From the NCBI RefSeq assembly GCF_000208745.1, contig NC_030856.1, positions 13,866,820 to 13,930,819 on the forward strand: a DNA stretch of 64,000 nt, read 5' to 3'. The notes under the pieces are model-generated. The model saw nothing but the letters and a program-made list of their open reading frames with translations, had not been told where the DNA came from and did not search any database. The DNA comes from Theobroma cacao (taxonomy: Eukaryota > Streptophyta > Magnoliopsida > Malvales > Malvaceae). This document shows, piece by piece, positions 12,901 through 23,350 of the stretch (its first letter is position 1; each line of letters opens with the position of its first letter). The translations under genes were made by a program, and so were the position numbers.

Positions 12901-15032
12901 AATATTCTAAGAATTTTTCTTTTTTTTTTTTTTTGGGGAGGGGGGGTGTGGTTTGGGCAGGGTGGGGTTGGGAATGTGATATAAAATAGAAATGTTTGAG
13001 CTTCAGAAAATTCCTGGGTCAGCATCTCTGACATATGCCTGCTTTCATGATATGAGAAGTGCTGCAGCATTGATTTTTGAGGAAGACTGTATTCTTGTTA
13101 CTTATTCTGCCTGAGGTATATGGGTAGTGAACATGATGTCCCTTTCGAGTACTATTTGTTCACATTTCTTTGATGATCTGCAGGTTGATGTGTTCTCCTT
13201 CGGTATTGTTCTATGGGAGATTCTCACTGGTGAAGAGCCTTATGCCAATATGCACTATGGTGCAATAATAGGTGTGACTTTAGTACTTGTAACTTTTAAA
13301 GTTGTGCTTGTGTTAGAAGATTCAATGAGTTATAGAGGGAAATGAGAAACTAGCACCATCATAGGATGATTTTCTGAAGTAACAGCCTGTGTTTTTCCAT
13401 CCTTCGGGGTGAAAATTTTGTTTTAAAGCCAAAATCTAAAAGTAGTGTTGTACTTTTGATTGATTTTCTTGCAAAAACTTTAAGGCCTAGTCTGTTTTGC
13501 TGAATATGAGGCATTGAGACCTGTTTAGTGATCTCCTGAGTTCTAGACTTCATACCATGGAAAATATCTGTCTGAATACTGATTCTGAGCATGGATATGT
13601 TAGGTATCTGGCATGGATCCTATGGCATGCCAAATGCTATACAAAATGTGTAACCTTGATGGCAATATTAACTGTCAACATCATGTATCATTTGATACCT
13701 GTTCATCAATTTAATATGTTAATATTGCTCCAATGTATAGACAGACATAAGTATGTATACATTCTTAGATACGTATTTATAAACATGTATACACATATAA
13801 ATTCACATAAATATGATGTGTGCGTGCGCATTAGTTGGTCATGCCAATAGTCGGAGGTGGCAAAAACATATTCAACCTGACTTGCATCGGCATGACGTGT
13901 GTTTGACCCAACCTAGAGGGTCATTGACTTGAGCATTATCCCTAACAGAATAAAAGTGTCAAAGCTGACCAAACTTGAGTGACTCTACTCCATCAGTCAA
14001 TCATCCTAAAACACCCTACCTCAATTGGCTTATGAGGGATTTAAATTATTTCATTTAACTGATGTACTCCTTGCATTATGTTAAAACAAATTTTATTAGA
14101 CTTGGTAGGTCTCATTAATTTCTAAGTTTAGGGTAAAGTCAAGCATGTAAAATTGATTGATTGTGGACAGCATGCATGTGTGCACCTTCATGTAACTAAC
14201 CCTTGATCAGTTCTGCTACATGAATCCTATGTTCTACTGTGCTGGGGGCAATTGTCTCTGTTTAAGTGCTTAGGGACCATTCTTGTCTTTTACATTTTCG
14301 CAATATCCTTTTGGTTCCTTCTATTAGGCTGGACTGGTTTACTTACAATTTCACATTGCTAATGACCAATTCATTTTAAATATTTTTTGCTTATCTTTTT
14401 GTTGATTAAGGTCATATCTTCGTTTTCACATCTGCATTCCTTTGTTCTATCTTATATTCAAAGTTATCTGTTTTAACATTCAGATTTTAGCCACTCTTGA
14501 TATGCTTGTTGGGAGCCGCAGAATCAACCTCGGATGGTTTTGCCTATACCCAAAGTTTTAGTGGAAGTTGTGAAAAGAGTATAATTGTTCAATTGAACAT
14601 CATTTGCTTATCGCTACTTAGAGAACAATGGCCATATCTGAATCTTGGATAGATCTAACCACAGTTAATATCTAATTGTAGGTTTGCCTATGAGATGGTT
14701 TGATGTGATTTCCTGCATTTGCATTGCCTGTTTCCCTGTTTGTTATATATACATTTATCTTCCTAGGTTCAAGTCATTCTTTCTCTCTTCACAATTGAAA
14801 AGCTGTAGATTAATTTGAATATATTTGTGGACATACAGGTGGAATTGTCAGTAACACATTGAGGCCGACAATTCCAAGCTTTTGTGATCCTGAATGGAGA
14901 AAACTAATGGAAGAATGTTGGGCCCCTAATCCTGCAGCCAGGCCATCATTCTCAGAAATTGCCAGTCAATTGCGTACAATGTCAGCAGCTGCTAACCAAA
15001 CCAAGGTGCATGGTAACAAGGCAACAAAGTAA
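6988..15032 (+). CDS. PB1-domain Raf-like MAPKKK (group B4 type), 9 coding exons, ~1240 aa
   Basis: Predicted serine/threonine kinase acting as a Raf-like MAPKKK in the cytosol. Exons: 6988-9759, 9850-9930, 11030-11182, 11435-11598, 11813-11960, 12058-12180, 13184-13271 and 14839-15032, i.e. eight coding segments by my reading; all junctions are GT-AG and phases close exactly. Residues 90-100 and their surroundings carry the [15 protein letters not shown] motif typical of this family. PB1 domain about 182-270 ([20 protein letters not shown], acidic SSDEDLQ). A long low-complexity middle follows. Kinase about 957-1215: G-loop GSGSFG, VAIK Lys985, catalytic loop VHFDLKCDN with Asp1087, DFG Asp1109, [20 protein letters not shown]. 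All catalytic residues are present, so it should be active. Known family members act upstream of SnRK2 in osmotic stress or in auxin-related signalling; the specific role here is inferred. An alternative start is Met11 (7018). The count of nine in the call includes a possible further leader split; the coding part I can defend is eight exons. Confidence 0.93.
9931..11029 (+). other. Kinase gene intron before the kinase-domain exons
   Basis: A 1.1-kb intron between CAG|GTATGA and GATGTTATAG|CTC. No ORF of note and no recognisable transposon ends. The other short introns (9760-9849, 11183-11434, 11599-11812, 11961-12057) are likewise unremarkable, except for a G-rich run at about 11263-11283. 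Confidence 0.8.
12181..13183 (+). other. Kinase gene intron carrying a SINE
   Basis: GTAAGA donor and GATCTGCAG acceptor. It contains a short SINE-like element at 12741-12840, and a T-run followed by a G-rich run near 12918-12965. The rest shows nothing recognisable. Confidence 0.8.
12741..12840 (+). mobile_element. Short tRNA-derived SINE with 15-bp target duplications
   Basis: Perfect direct repeats ATGGCTTTGTAAATG flank it (12726-12740 and 12841-12855). It has an A-box-like TGGCTCATTTGTTGG (12753-12767), a B-box-like GGTTCGAATTC (12795-12805) 28 bases later, and a 17-A tail (12820-12836). Pol III boxes at tRNA-like spacing, an A tail and long perfect duplications define a SINE. At about 100 bp it is short for the class and may be a tRNA-head-only form. 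It is in sense orientation in the host intron. Confidence 0.8.
13272..14838 (+). other. Last intron of the kinase gene (1.57 kb)
   Basis: ATAG|GTGTGA donor and ACATACAG|GTGG acceptor, splitting a glycine codon after the kinase subdomain with [11 protein letters not shown]. An AT/GTATAC-rich stretch lies at 13740-13810. No transposon ends were seen. Confidence 0.8.
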
Positions 15033-15604
15033 TGATGATAGTTGAACTATCCTGTCTCTTCCACGATTTATTACACATAATAGGTTTATTCATTCAATTG
15101 TTCACACAATGAGTAGTATCTTTTATACATTTGACAGCAGAATTGGCTTCCTAATTGTTTTTGAAATGGAAGGCTTCTCTTAAAAGAATCTCATATATAC
15201 TTTTCTTTTCCCATCACATTAAATGTATGGAACAAAAATTGTAATTTAATATCATGTCTTAAACTTGTCTTTTGCCTTTTGTGCTGTGTTGATACTGGCT
15301 GTGCATCTTTTGAATAATATTTCAATCAGTTTTATTGATTCTGGTATCATGTGGAGATGGAAATATTATGAGACTTGAAAGCTTCTGTTGATTGTAGAAA
15401 GATTTACTGGGCTTCGTACCAAAAGCTTTATTAGGTAAGTGTGAGCTTATGTCAGTTGTAAAGTTGAAAATTTACCACCTACTGTTTGGCAGAAAAGGTC
15501 CCGCATGAAAATGTGTGGGAATATGTGATTTGGAAGACTTGAAGGCCTTCCATTGTTCTTTAACTAGCTGGAAAAGCCTATATAGAAGACCCATGTTCAA
15601 ATTC
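15033..15604 (+). other. 3'UTR and downstream region of the kinase gene
   Basis: After the TAA the sequence is T-rich with several AATAAT/AATAAA-like words (for example near 15317), consistent with plant polyadenylation. The exact end cannot be set. No ORF. Confidence 0.5.
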
Positions 15605-16048
15605 TTTCTTTGAATGGCACGAGAATTTTATTAAGTCAAAGCATAAAGCATCATAACAAGAGGAACTGTAAGGGCCAGTTCCTAAGAAGTCAAGCTTTCG
15701 AAGCAGAGCATGAAACATGAAAATAAAGCAAGAATGCCATTCTACCTAGGATCACAGATGAGAAAACTAAAAACGTAAAGATAAAACATCCCCAGGAGAA
15801 AACAAAAGTGTCCTTAGGAGGAGAGCAGAATCCAGAACAGAGCCAAAGGGCTCAGAACAGGGAAGAAATAATGCAAGGCAGAAACCAGGGGCTGTGAAGA
15901 TTAGAACAAAACCGACAAGAGCTCAGACCTGGTAGCCCCGGCTTTGGCCAGCCCGTCATGTGAAGGAAAGGCCTCTGGTATAAGCTTTGAGAGCTTCAAT
16001 GAAGTTGGAAAAATTCTTCAAGCGCCGTGGAACAGTATTAGTTACGGT
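15605..16048 (-). mobile_element. 5'-truncated LINE-like retroelement 3' end
   Basis: A 17-bp direct repeat GACCCATGTTCAAATTC (15588-15604) / GACCCATGTTCAAGTTC (16049-16065), one mismatch, brackets a 444-bp insert. Its composition is GC-richer than the flanks. Read on the - strand it ends in TTAATAAAATTCTCGTGCC, like the tail of a plant non-LTR element. No coding domain remains. The target duplication is clear; the class (LINE 3' end versus a long SINE) is inferred. Confidence 0.6.
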
Positions 16049-16065
16049 GACCCATGTTCAAGTTC

Positions 16066-16669
16066 AGCGTGCTAAGACCATGAATATGCTAATTGTGGTG
16101 TCTTTAGAACTTGGACTTCTTTTTTTTATTTGGTAGGAGTATCACGGCTTCAGGCCCCTATCTTGGGCTAAGCCCCAGTGGCATCTTGTACTTTGTTTTC
16201 TCTATCAAGTAATTCATGAAATTCACAGCTTCTGGATACTACAGCGAATGCACCTCATAGCTTACCTACCCAAATCTTGGGAGCCTGATATTTTATTGTA
16301 CTCATCCTTTTCTACAGTTGATTTTATTGGAATTTGGAAGTGATAGGAATTTTTTCCGGTGCTCTTACTAGACATATAAAGAATGTAATTCTATCAAAAA
16401 GGTTCTAGACATTTAGAAGGTAGAAAGTGCAAATAAGTATATGACAATAGCCAGCCAAGGAGTTTTGTAAGATATGTAACCAATCTAGAAACCCAAAAAC
16501 GGCAATTTCTCGAAAAGAACCGTGGAGATTGAATACTTAGTGCCATTAGGCATATATTGTGCTTGTCGGTAAGAACATAATTTATCTTATGTTCTATTAC
16601 TAGTTCGATGAATGTCAATGCCTAACCAGTGACCAATAATTATGCCTTGAGACGATGTCATCCAAGATA
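16066..16669. other. Intergenic stretch between convergent genes
   Basis: No gene. It holds the presumed 3'UTR of the GRAS gene on the - strand and the far downstream part of the kinase gene. A local repeat-like phrase CTTGGGCTAAGCCCCAGTGGCATCTTG near 16162 resembles nothing I recognise. Confidence 0.5.
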
Positions 16670-18235
16670 CTAGGAGGATGAAACATTGTGCAGTTGCAAA
16701 GCAGATGCCAGCATTATAGGCCTGCCTTTCCACCCAAGGAGGAGGCAGCCCTTCTCACTGCCAAGTGTGTAACCATCACACCCGTATACAGAAAGCATCA
16801 TCCTCGCTTGACTCAAACACTTCAACCCTATTACTTGAAACCCAGCTCTGCCTAGCTGTCTTCGCCATTGATCAGCTCTTTCATGCCTCTCGATTCTATC
16901 TGAGCCCTCATAAGCTACAATGTTTCGAATTTCTTCTGCAAAGTGAAGCCTCTCTATCTTCATCCTTTGAGGACTATGTCTAGGTAAACTAGTCTCGAGG
17001 GAATCGAAGATGGCAGAGTAATAGTGAAGGGATTCAAGGAACCTCCCAAGAAAGAATGGTCCATTATGGTTTGCATCTTGCTCCACCATTGTAAGCAAAG
17101 TTGGACCCAGTTTCTTGATTGCCTGGAGGATTGCTTTTAGAGATCCTCTACTCTCTTTTACATATTTGTGCAAGTGCATAATACTATTGACGAATATTGC
17201 TTCCCCTTCTCTTAAGTTGAGATTCTCTCTGGTCAAAAGCGATGGTGTAAGTGGCTCCGGTATCATGTGGAACTCCAACGATATGCCTAGCGAGCTAGCA
17301 TCCTCGACAAGGGACTTCATGCTGGCTTCAAGCTCTAGTAGATCTTGATTACTGGTTAATCCAGTGATTCGGAGAGTTGGGAGACCTTCAGGCCTTGATG
17401 CTAGAGTTCTTATCAGGGAAGGCCATTGAAGGGTATGTTCCATTCCTAGGTCAATGATGTGCAAGGAATCCTTTCCTTGTGCTGCTTGACATATGGCCTC
17501 ATTCGCAGCCATGAAACCAAAAGCAATGTAAGGAGTTGTTTGGTAAAGGAGTTGAAAAGCCTCCATTTTCTCCTCCCTAGTTATCAAGGGCAAATCCATG
17601 GCACAGTTAGTGATTGTGCCATTTCCATTGACATTTTGAAGAAGTGATAATCTGGACTTCAAGCCTGCTGCAAAGCAATAGGAAACCCTTTGCAGTGAAT
17701 CACCCCAAGGAGTAGCCGATGCCCAAATTTGGCAGAGCATAGAGTTTGCAAGCTGTGTGTCGCGGCAGCCTACAGCCTCGGCGCATGCCAGCAACAAATG
17801 CACCAAGTGAAGCCCTTGGTCTACACCATGGCTCACCTCTTCCACACTAGGCACCATTTCATGTACTCCAAAATCTTCACATGAGCCACTCATCTCTAAT
17901 TCATCTCTGAAATCTTCATTTACCATCGAAAATGCATCAATTTCACCTTGAAAATGATGGAAATCTTGGTTCTTATTGCAGTTACGATCATCTCTATCTT
18001 CATCATCACCATCATCCATGTTAATGAAGCTATCAACAAGGTCATCCACCTCTGAAGCAGCTAAGTGGGGGGTGCCAGTTTCGTCATCAGGAGAAAAGGA
18101 TTCAATCTCATTCATTGCCTCCTCCCACTCTCCTCGCTCTAACTCAACTCTTGCTCGGCAAAACCTTCGAATGGCAAAATCATGGTTGAAGCTTTCGTAC
18201 AAGGGGAAGGACAACCAACCATTGATGCCTTCCAT
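16670..18235 (-). CDS. GRAS-domain transcription regulator, 521 aa, intronless (RAD1-like?)
   Basis: Nuclear transcriptional regulator of the GRAS family. The single exon is typical. The N-terminus (1-140) is variable and acidic (DDGDDEDRDD near 74-83). GRAS domain 141-521: leucine heptad region I about 143-205 (LVHLLLACAEAVGCRD); VHIID-type core LHIIDLGMEHTLQW 258-271; LRITG 288-292; second leucine-rich region to about 380; PFYRE-type region 394-440 (FLGRFLESLHYYSAIFDSLE); RIERHE 447-452; SAW region with W457 and LGWKGRP 500-506. DELLA and TVHYNP motifs are absent, so it is not a gibberellin-responsive DELLA. The N-terminal MEG..GWLSFP and DLGMEHTLQW remind me of the RAD1/RGL1-like clade linked to arbuscular mycorrhiza; this subfamily call is from memory and tentative. 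It converges with the kinase gene. Confidence 0.93.
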   Translation of the reverse strand: MEGINGWLSFPLYESFNHDFAIRRFCRARVELERGEWEEAMNEIESFSPDDETGTPHLAASEVDDLVDSFINMDDGDDEDRDDRNCNKNQDFHHFQGEIDAFSMVNEDFRDELEMSGSCEDFGVHEMVPSVEEVSHGVDQGLHLVHLLLACAEAVGCRDTQLANSMLCQIWASATPWGDSLQRVSYCFAAGLKSRLSLLQNVNGNGTITNCAMDLPLITREEKMEAFQLLYQTTPYIAFGFMAANEAICQAAQGKDSLHIIDLGMEHTLQWPSLIRTLASRPEGLPTLRITGLTSNQDLLELEASMKSLVEDASSLGISLEFHMIPEPLTPSLLTRENLNLREGEAIFVNSIMHLHKYVKESRGSLKAILQAIKKLGPTLLTMVEQDANHNGPFFLGRFLESLHYYSAIFDSLETSLPRHSPQRMKIERLHFAEEIRNIVAYEGSDRIERHERADQWRRQLGRAGFQVIGLKCLSQARMMLSVYGCDGYTLGSEKGCLLLGWKGRPIMLASALQLHNVSSS

Positions 18236-18320
18236 TGCTTCTTGGAGAAGTTGAGGGGCAAGGAGGAAATGGAAATGAAGAGAGAGTAGTGACCGACCTA
18301 AAAGCCTAGTCTCATAACGT

Positions 18321-18333
18321 AACTATATATACT
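18321..18333 (-). promoter_or_regulatory. TATA box of the GRAS gene
   Basis: On the - strand the sequence reads AGTATATATAGTT, a good plant TATA box 86-98 bases upstream of the GRAS ATG at 18235. That allows a short leader of about 55-65 bases rich in purines and TCACTACTCTC-like words. Confidence 0.6.
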
Positions 18334-18399
18334 AGGATGCTTCCATTTTTTAACTACCTTGGGTAAGAATATTCTTTTTGTTTGGAGGTGAGGGGTTAA

Positions 18400-20686
18400 A
18401 ATCTCATCCTATAATTAATAAACAATTCTTTGAGAAGAATGACAACTTTCTCACAATGGTTTGTCCATTATTATCATCCCCATTCTTCGTTCATTGTGAT
18501 CTTGCCTATTAATTAGTACATCAAATTAACGTTGGATTGGTAGTTGAAGTAGGTCTTTCTATAAAGTAGGGAAAGTCTTCATTAGGTAAAAAAAGGACAA
18601 ATCTAGCCAACACCTCAGATTGAGACTGAGACTGAGCCTCATGACATTAACATTTGTTCATTATTTTCCATTTTAGTAGTTTTTGGAAAGCAAAACTAGG
18701 AAAATTGAAATGAATGAATCAATTTTCATGGTTAACATATGATAATTAGCTAAAAGTTTGGTGCCTCAGGGTTAAAGTTTTAGGTTTAAAACAAAAGTAT
18801 CTTGATCATGTAAATTTATATATTGAGGGTTGGCAATGAGCCTATTCTCTACTCATGTCAATGTTGGAGGATGAAATTGAACAAGAAATTTGCTGCAACT
18901 TTAACTTGGACTAAAGAGGAAAAAAGAAACAAATTAATGGAATCATGGAAAACACCTTTGGGATTTCATCATGAAACATTATCTAACTAATTGACAACTC
19001 CTCTTTTAGAACTGATTCAGTGAATATCATTTGGTGAATGAAAAGTCCTTGTGGTACATGCAAGTTTTCATAATTAATTGACAAGAAAAATGAAAAATTT
19101 GACTTTTGGTATGGACATGGACAACGTATGCAAGATTCATGCTAACTTGAGTACGAGTATCACAAAATATTGAATAAAGAGAAATAAAGTATCCAAAGAC
19201 CATAATTTGAAGTTGAATGGTAAAAAAATTGTTCATTGAAAGAAGAATGAAATATAGAATAAAGAATAAAATTGGAGCATTCGAACATTTGATTTATTGG
19301 TTTATGCATAATCTTCTGTTTAAAGAGTGAGGTTCAAATTCTGTTACGTCGATTAAAAAAAAAAATGAGGAAAAAGTAGAGGAATAAGTAGAGGATGGAT
19401 GAAAAAGACATGGGTGGGGTGGGGTGGGGGGTGATAACAAGCAATGAATTTTGTTGTATTGCAATTAAACAAAGAAAGGGGCAAACAAATGTAGTGAAAT
19501 CGCCGGCCTTAACAGACAAGCAATTTTGGGACGGTTACCTCAACAAATGTAGGTTCCATCAACCTTGTCTTCATCAACTTGATGTTCTTGTCACTGCCCA
19601 TTTACCTCCTTTCCCTCCTTGGGCGGCCAACAAGCAATGTGACATTCAAGCTGGCTATGCCTTGCATTCCCATTCTTTTATATAATAACATGACAATTCA
19701 AAAATATAATATATCCATTTTCATCAACAAAATTTGTTTTATCAATATTCATACTGTTATATATAAAACCCATTACATTAAATCTGAATTAAACATAAAA
19801 TATATATTATTAATTTTCCATATTTCAAATCTATCATTCATTGATTTATACTCTTAGGAATTTAATTATTACCGTGATGTCTCAATTTCAGTATTAATAA
19901 TTTGTAAAGATCTATTATGATATATATAGAGAGTTATGTTTGCTAGACATTTTTTGTTGATTTTTTTTTCACTTGGATGGTAAAAATATCGTCTAAGATT
20001 GACTAATTGTTAGATGCAATGTACCATAGGTTACGAATCTCATATCAATAAGAGATATGTGGGTCTTAGATTTATAAATAAGAGCCTTCTTTTACTTATA
20101 AAGTATGTCTTTTTGAGTTAAAAATGTAGATCCTTGACACCATACACATGTAATTGTCACAAAATATTTTGCATATTTATTTTACATGTGATGTACACAT
20201 GGTGTGGTTATATTGGTTAGATGCAATGCAAGTGGACTATGTTAGAGTTTAGGTTAACATGATACGTTGTTTAAAAGTAGAGCGCCAATTGTACATTTTT
20301 TTCCCCTTTACGTACCAATTTGTGCATTTCATTATTGTTTGGATATCAAAGGTGTAATTAACTCAAAAATATATTTATTTAACTTGAACATATGTAAGTT
20401 TTTCCTTAGAGTTTCTTTGTATAAAATTATGGAGTAAATTTTATGTTTTTAGATATGTACTTTTTACTTTTTGTTTTCAAAACTTTCACATGGATTAATT
20501 TATACTTATGATGCTATAAATTTCGATGGTTAATTCGTAACATATTTAGACTCGTGTTTTCTATTGTATTTTACTCTAATTATTTGTAATGGATTTAAAT
20601 TATGGACTCTTTTAAAATTTAGTTGATTTGTACTTTAAAATTAGAAATTTTTTAAGCATATTGGTAAGATCCAAATAGAATAAAAT
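18400..20686. other. AT-rich intergenic region upstream of the GRAS gene
   Basis: No gene found. Small ORFs are short and AT-driven. A SINE-like copy lies at 19285-19365 and a G-rich GGGTGGGGTGGGG stretch at about 19410-19430. The phrase GTTAGATGCAATG occurs twice (near 20009 and 20216), perhaps the remains of a small element. Confidence 0.5.
19285..19365 (+). mobile_element. SINE-like copy related to the kinase-intron SINE
   Basis: TTTATTGG..TGCATAATCTTCTGTTTAAAGAG, then GGTTCAAATTC (19331-19341) and GATTAAAAAAAAAA align base by base with the 12741-12840 SINE (TTGTTGG..TGCATGATTCCCTTGCCTAAAGAG, GGTTCGAATTC, AATTAAAA). Target duplications were not clear. It is more decayed (CG to CA in the B-box). 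Confidence 0.5.
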
Positions 20687-21230
20687 TGTGACATCCCACC
20701 CTGAGTGAGAGATAAGTTAGGAAATCCTTAGGTGAGCACATAGATTGCATGTTTTGACAATTAAATTTAGTTTTAACCTTCAAAAGAATTCTTTGACATT
20801 TTTTATTGTCTGTTACTTTTGAAGTAGAAAAATTTCTAAGTTTGGAAGGAATCAAAATATGTGATTTTTATATAACAATCTTTTGAAAATAAAAAATAGC
20901 GGTAATGATTTCCTTAATTTTTAGATGATCAAAAATGATTTTTTTTTATCATTTTTGGAGTATGCTTGCTATGGCAAATGGGAGCCACAAATTTAATTTT
21001 AGTTGAACTTTTTAGATTTTGTTCTTGAAACCAAAATTTAGATTTTGATTCTTATGAATTTTGATTTTTTTGATATTTTTATTAAATCCAAATGGGGGGT
21101 TGTTTGCTTACTTATATTAAACATCTTAAGTAAATGAACAATAAAAAGTAAAGAGGACATTTACTTTTTAATATAAATAAGTTAGGTAGGTTTTTTAGGC
21201 AAATTGACTCAGAAACAACATTCTGTCTCA

Positions 21231-21377
21231 AATGTATCGATACATATTCATAATGTATTGATTCACTTAGCCCAAAAGGGATTCTGATGAACATGTATTA
21301 ATACATGGTCATAATGTATCGATACGTTTTCTCCAAAACCAAATATATTGATACATAGGCCAATGTATCGATACATT
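21231..21377. repeat. Cluster of ATGTATCGATACAT palindromes (5 copies)
   Basis: Copies: AATGTATCGATACAT at 21231, ATGTATTAATACAT at 21293, AATGTATCGATACGT at 21313, AATATATTGATACAT at 21342, AATGTATCGATACATT at 21362. Two are perfect palindromes of 14-16 bp. Spacing is irregular, so this is not a simple tandem repeat. Confidence 0.85.
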
Positions 21378-22380
21378 TAATCTATTTCGAAAAAATAAAA
21401 GGGATAAAAATGTATTTTCACACCCTAGCTTATAAATATATCATATTTTTTGAGAGCTGGCAACCCTTGGCTGCATTTGCAAGGCAAAGCCCCAACTCTA
21501 AAGCTCTTTCAACTCATTTTTAACTCAAATCTTCATTTTTGATGATTAAATGATGTGGTCTTGAGTTGTTATGAAAAAGGTGGCATTTTTAAGCTTTGGA
21601 AACTTTAAATCTTGATTTTTAGTTTATGAAACTATGATTTTATTGCCTAGATTTTTTGTTGGTGATTAAATCTTAAAGGCTTTGTAATTTTCTTAAGCAG
21701 TGAAGCTCACCTAATGTAAGAATGAAAGATTTATGAGTTTCTAAGCATGGGTTTTAGCTAGAAAATTAGTTTAGCTAAAAACGAGTAGTTTCGAAAGTAC
21801 CTAGAATGATTATTATGAGATTTTACTCAAGGAAACGATTGTGATGATTGTTGTATGATAGGAACACTTGAAAACTCCACAGATAATATTGAAACAAAGT
21901 TATAATTGGAGCTAGGAATCGACTCTTCAATTAAGTGAGTGGATACACCTTTTCAAGTTTTTTAATATATAAGGTTAGCATGATTTTTTTTGGAAATGGT
22001 TGTTTAAGCATGTTGAAAACTTATTTCCATAAATGGTTTATTAAAGGATTTGAACTATAAGGTTTCATGAAGTTTTCAAGGAAATGTTCAAATGACTTGA
22101 TTTGATAATGATTGTGATATATGTGACACAATGATTTTCAAATTGTTTACAAATCTGCTATGTTTGCAAATATGCTACTATGTACTAGTTTTCAATAAGA
22201 GGGGACAAGCCCTTTTATTTTGTAGTCCACTCGATTACTCTGACCTTTGAGCTATTGTGGATATGAGATATTTCTATGGTTAATGTATGAAAGTTATTAT
22301 GCACATGTTATATACGATGTAGCATGATAAGAATGTTGGATGCATGAGTTCCATTTATGATATTGTAACATGTATGCGAT

Positions 22381-22690
22381 GAGATGTATGTGTTAAGTAT
22401 ATCATGTACACTATGCGCTAAGCATGCAAGTGATTTATGAGGTTATGAATTGTATGTCATGAGATGTATGTGTTGAGATAGTCATATACACTATGAGCTA
22501 AGCATGTAAGTGATTTATGAGGTTATGAAATGTATGCCATGAGATGTATGTGTTGAGATAGTCACAAACACTATGGGCTAATCATGTAAGTGATTTATGA
22601 GGTTATGAAATGTCTGCTATGAGATGTGTGTTGAGATAGTCATATACACTATGGGCTAAGTATGATAATGATTTATGGAAATGTTATATG
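22381..22690. repeat. Four tandem 80-bp subrepeats inside the LTR
   Basis: Units start with GAGATGTATGTGTT at 22381, 22461 and 22541 (exact 80-bp period) and GAGATGTGTGTT at 22621, the last being diverged and shortened. Each contains CACTATG.GCTAA.CATG and TGATTTATGAGGTTATGAA. Confidence 0.9.
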
Positions 22691-23204
22691 TTCATTATGC
22701 AAGCTAAGGATGAGAATGATCCTAAGCTTAAGAGATCTTATGATGATTGTGGGCGAGGCTGAAGTGCCACTCACGTAGTTTTGATGATTGTTCACGCAAG
22801 GTGAATTAGACGGTAGTCAGGACTTGTCCACTACCTGCGTAAGTAGGGTAGGACCACTTGATAGATCATGGATGAAGCCAATGTGCCATTCACGAGAGCG
22901 TGCTAAGAACCCAAAATAGTGAGGGTTAAACCATTATTTCCCAGAATAGGGCAGACCCACTCATAATTAGAATGTTATGACGAATGAGATTAATGAGTTA
23001 AAGAAATGATTGAATGAGTAATTGCCTCATGATTTGTGATTAAATGCCTAGTTTATGATTATATGAGTAATGATGATGTTATTCACACTGCAATGTGGTG
23101 ATATTAGCTTTTTTAGATAGAACCTTAGCTTAGGGAATGATCCTTTAATGCTAAAAGGACTTATGAACGAGTTAGATTAAAGAAAATGCCCAAAAAGTTA
23201 GATT

Positions 23205-23350
23205 CTGTGGCAAGAGTATCGATACATATGAAGTATGTATTGATACATTTTCAACAAAATGCTACAGGAGGCATTCTGTGTCAAATGTGTTGATACATTA
23301 CCAAGGGTATCGATAGATTCCTTGCATATATAGATACATTGTAGATTGTA
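23205..23350. repeat. Second palindrome cluster in the same LTR
   Basis: GTATCGATACAT at 23216, TGTATTGATACAT near 23236, GTGTTGATACAT near 23288, GGTATCGATAGAT near 23308 and TATAGATACATT near 23329. Two copies are preceded by ATTCTGTG.CAA, the phrase that also occurs (reverse complement) in the clusters near 653 and 58680. Confidence 0.75.
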
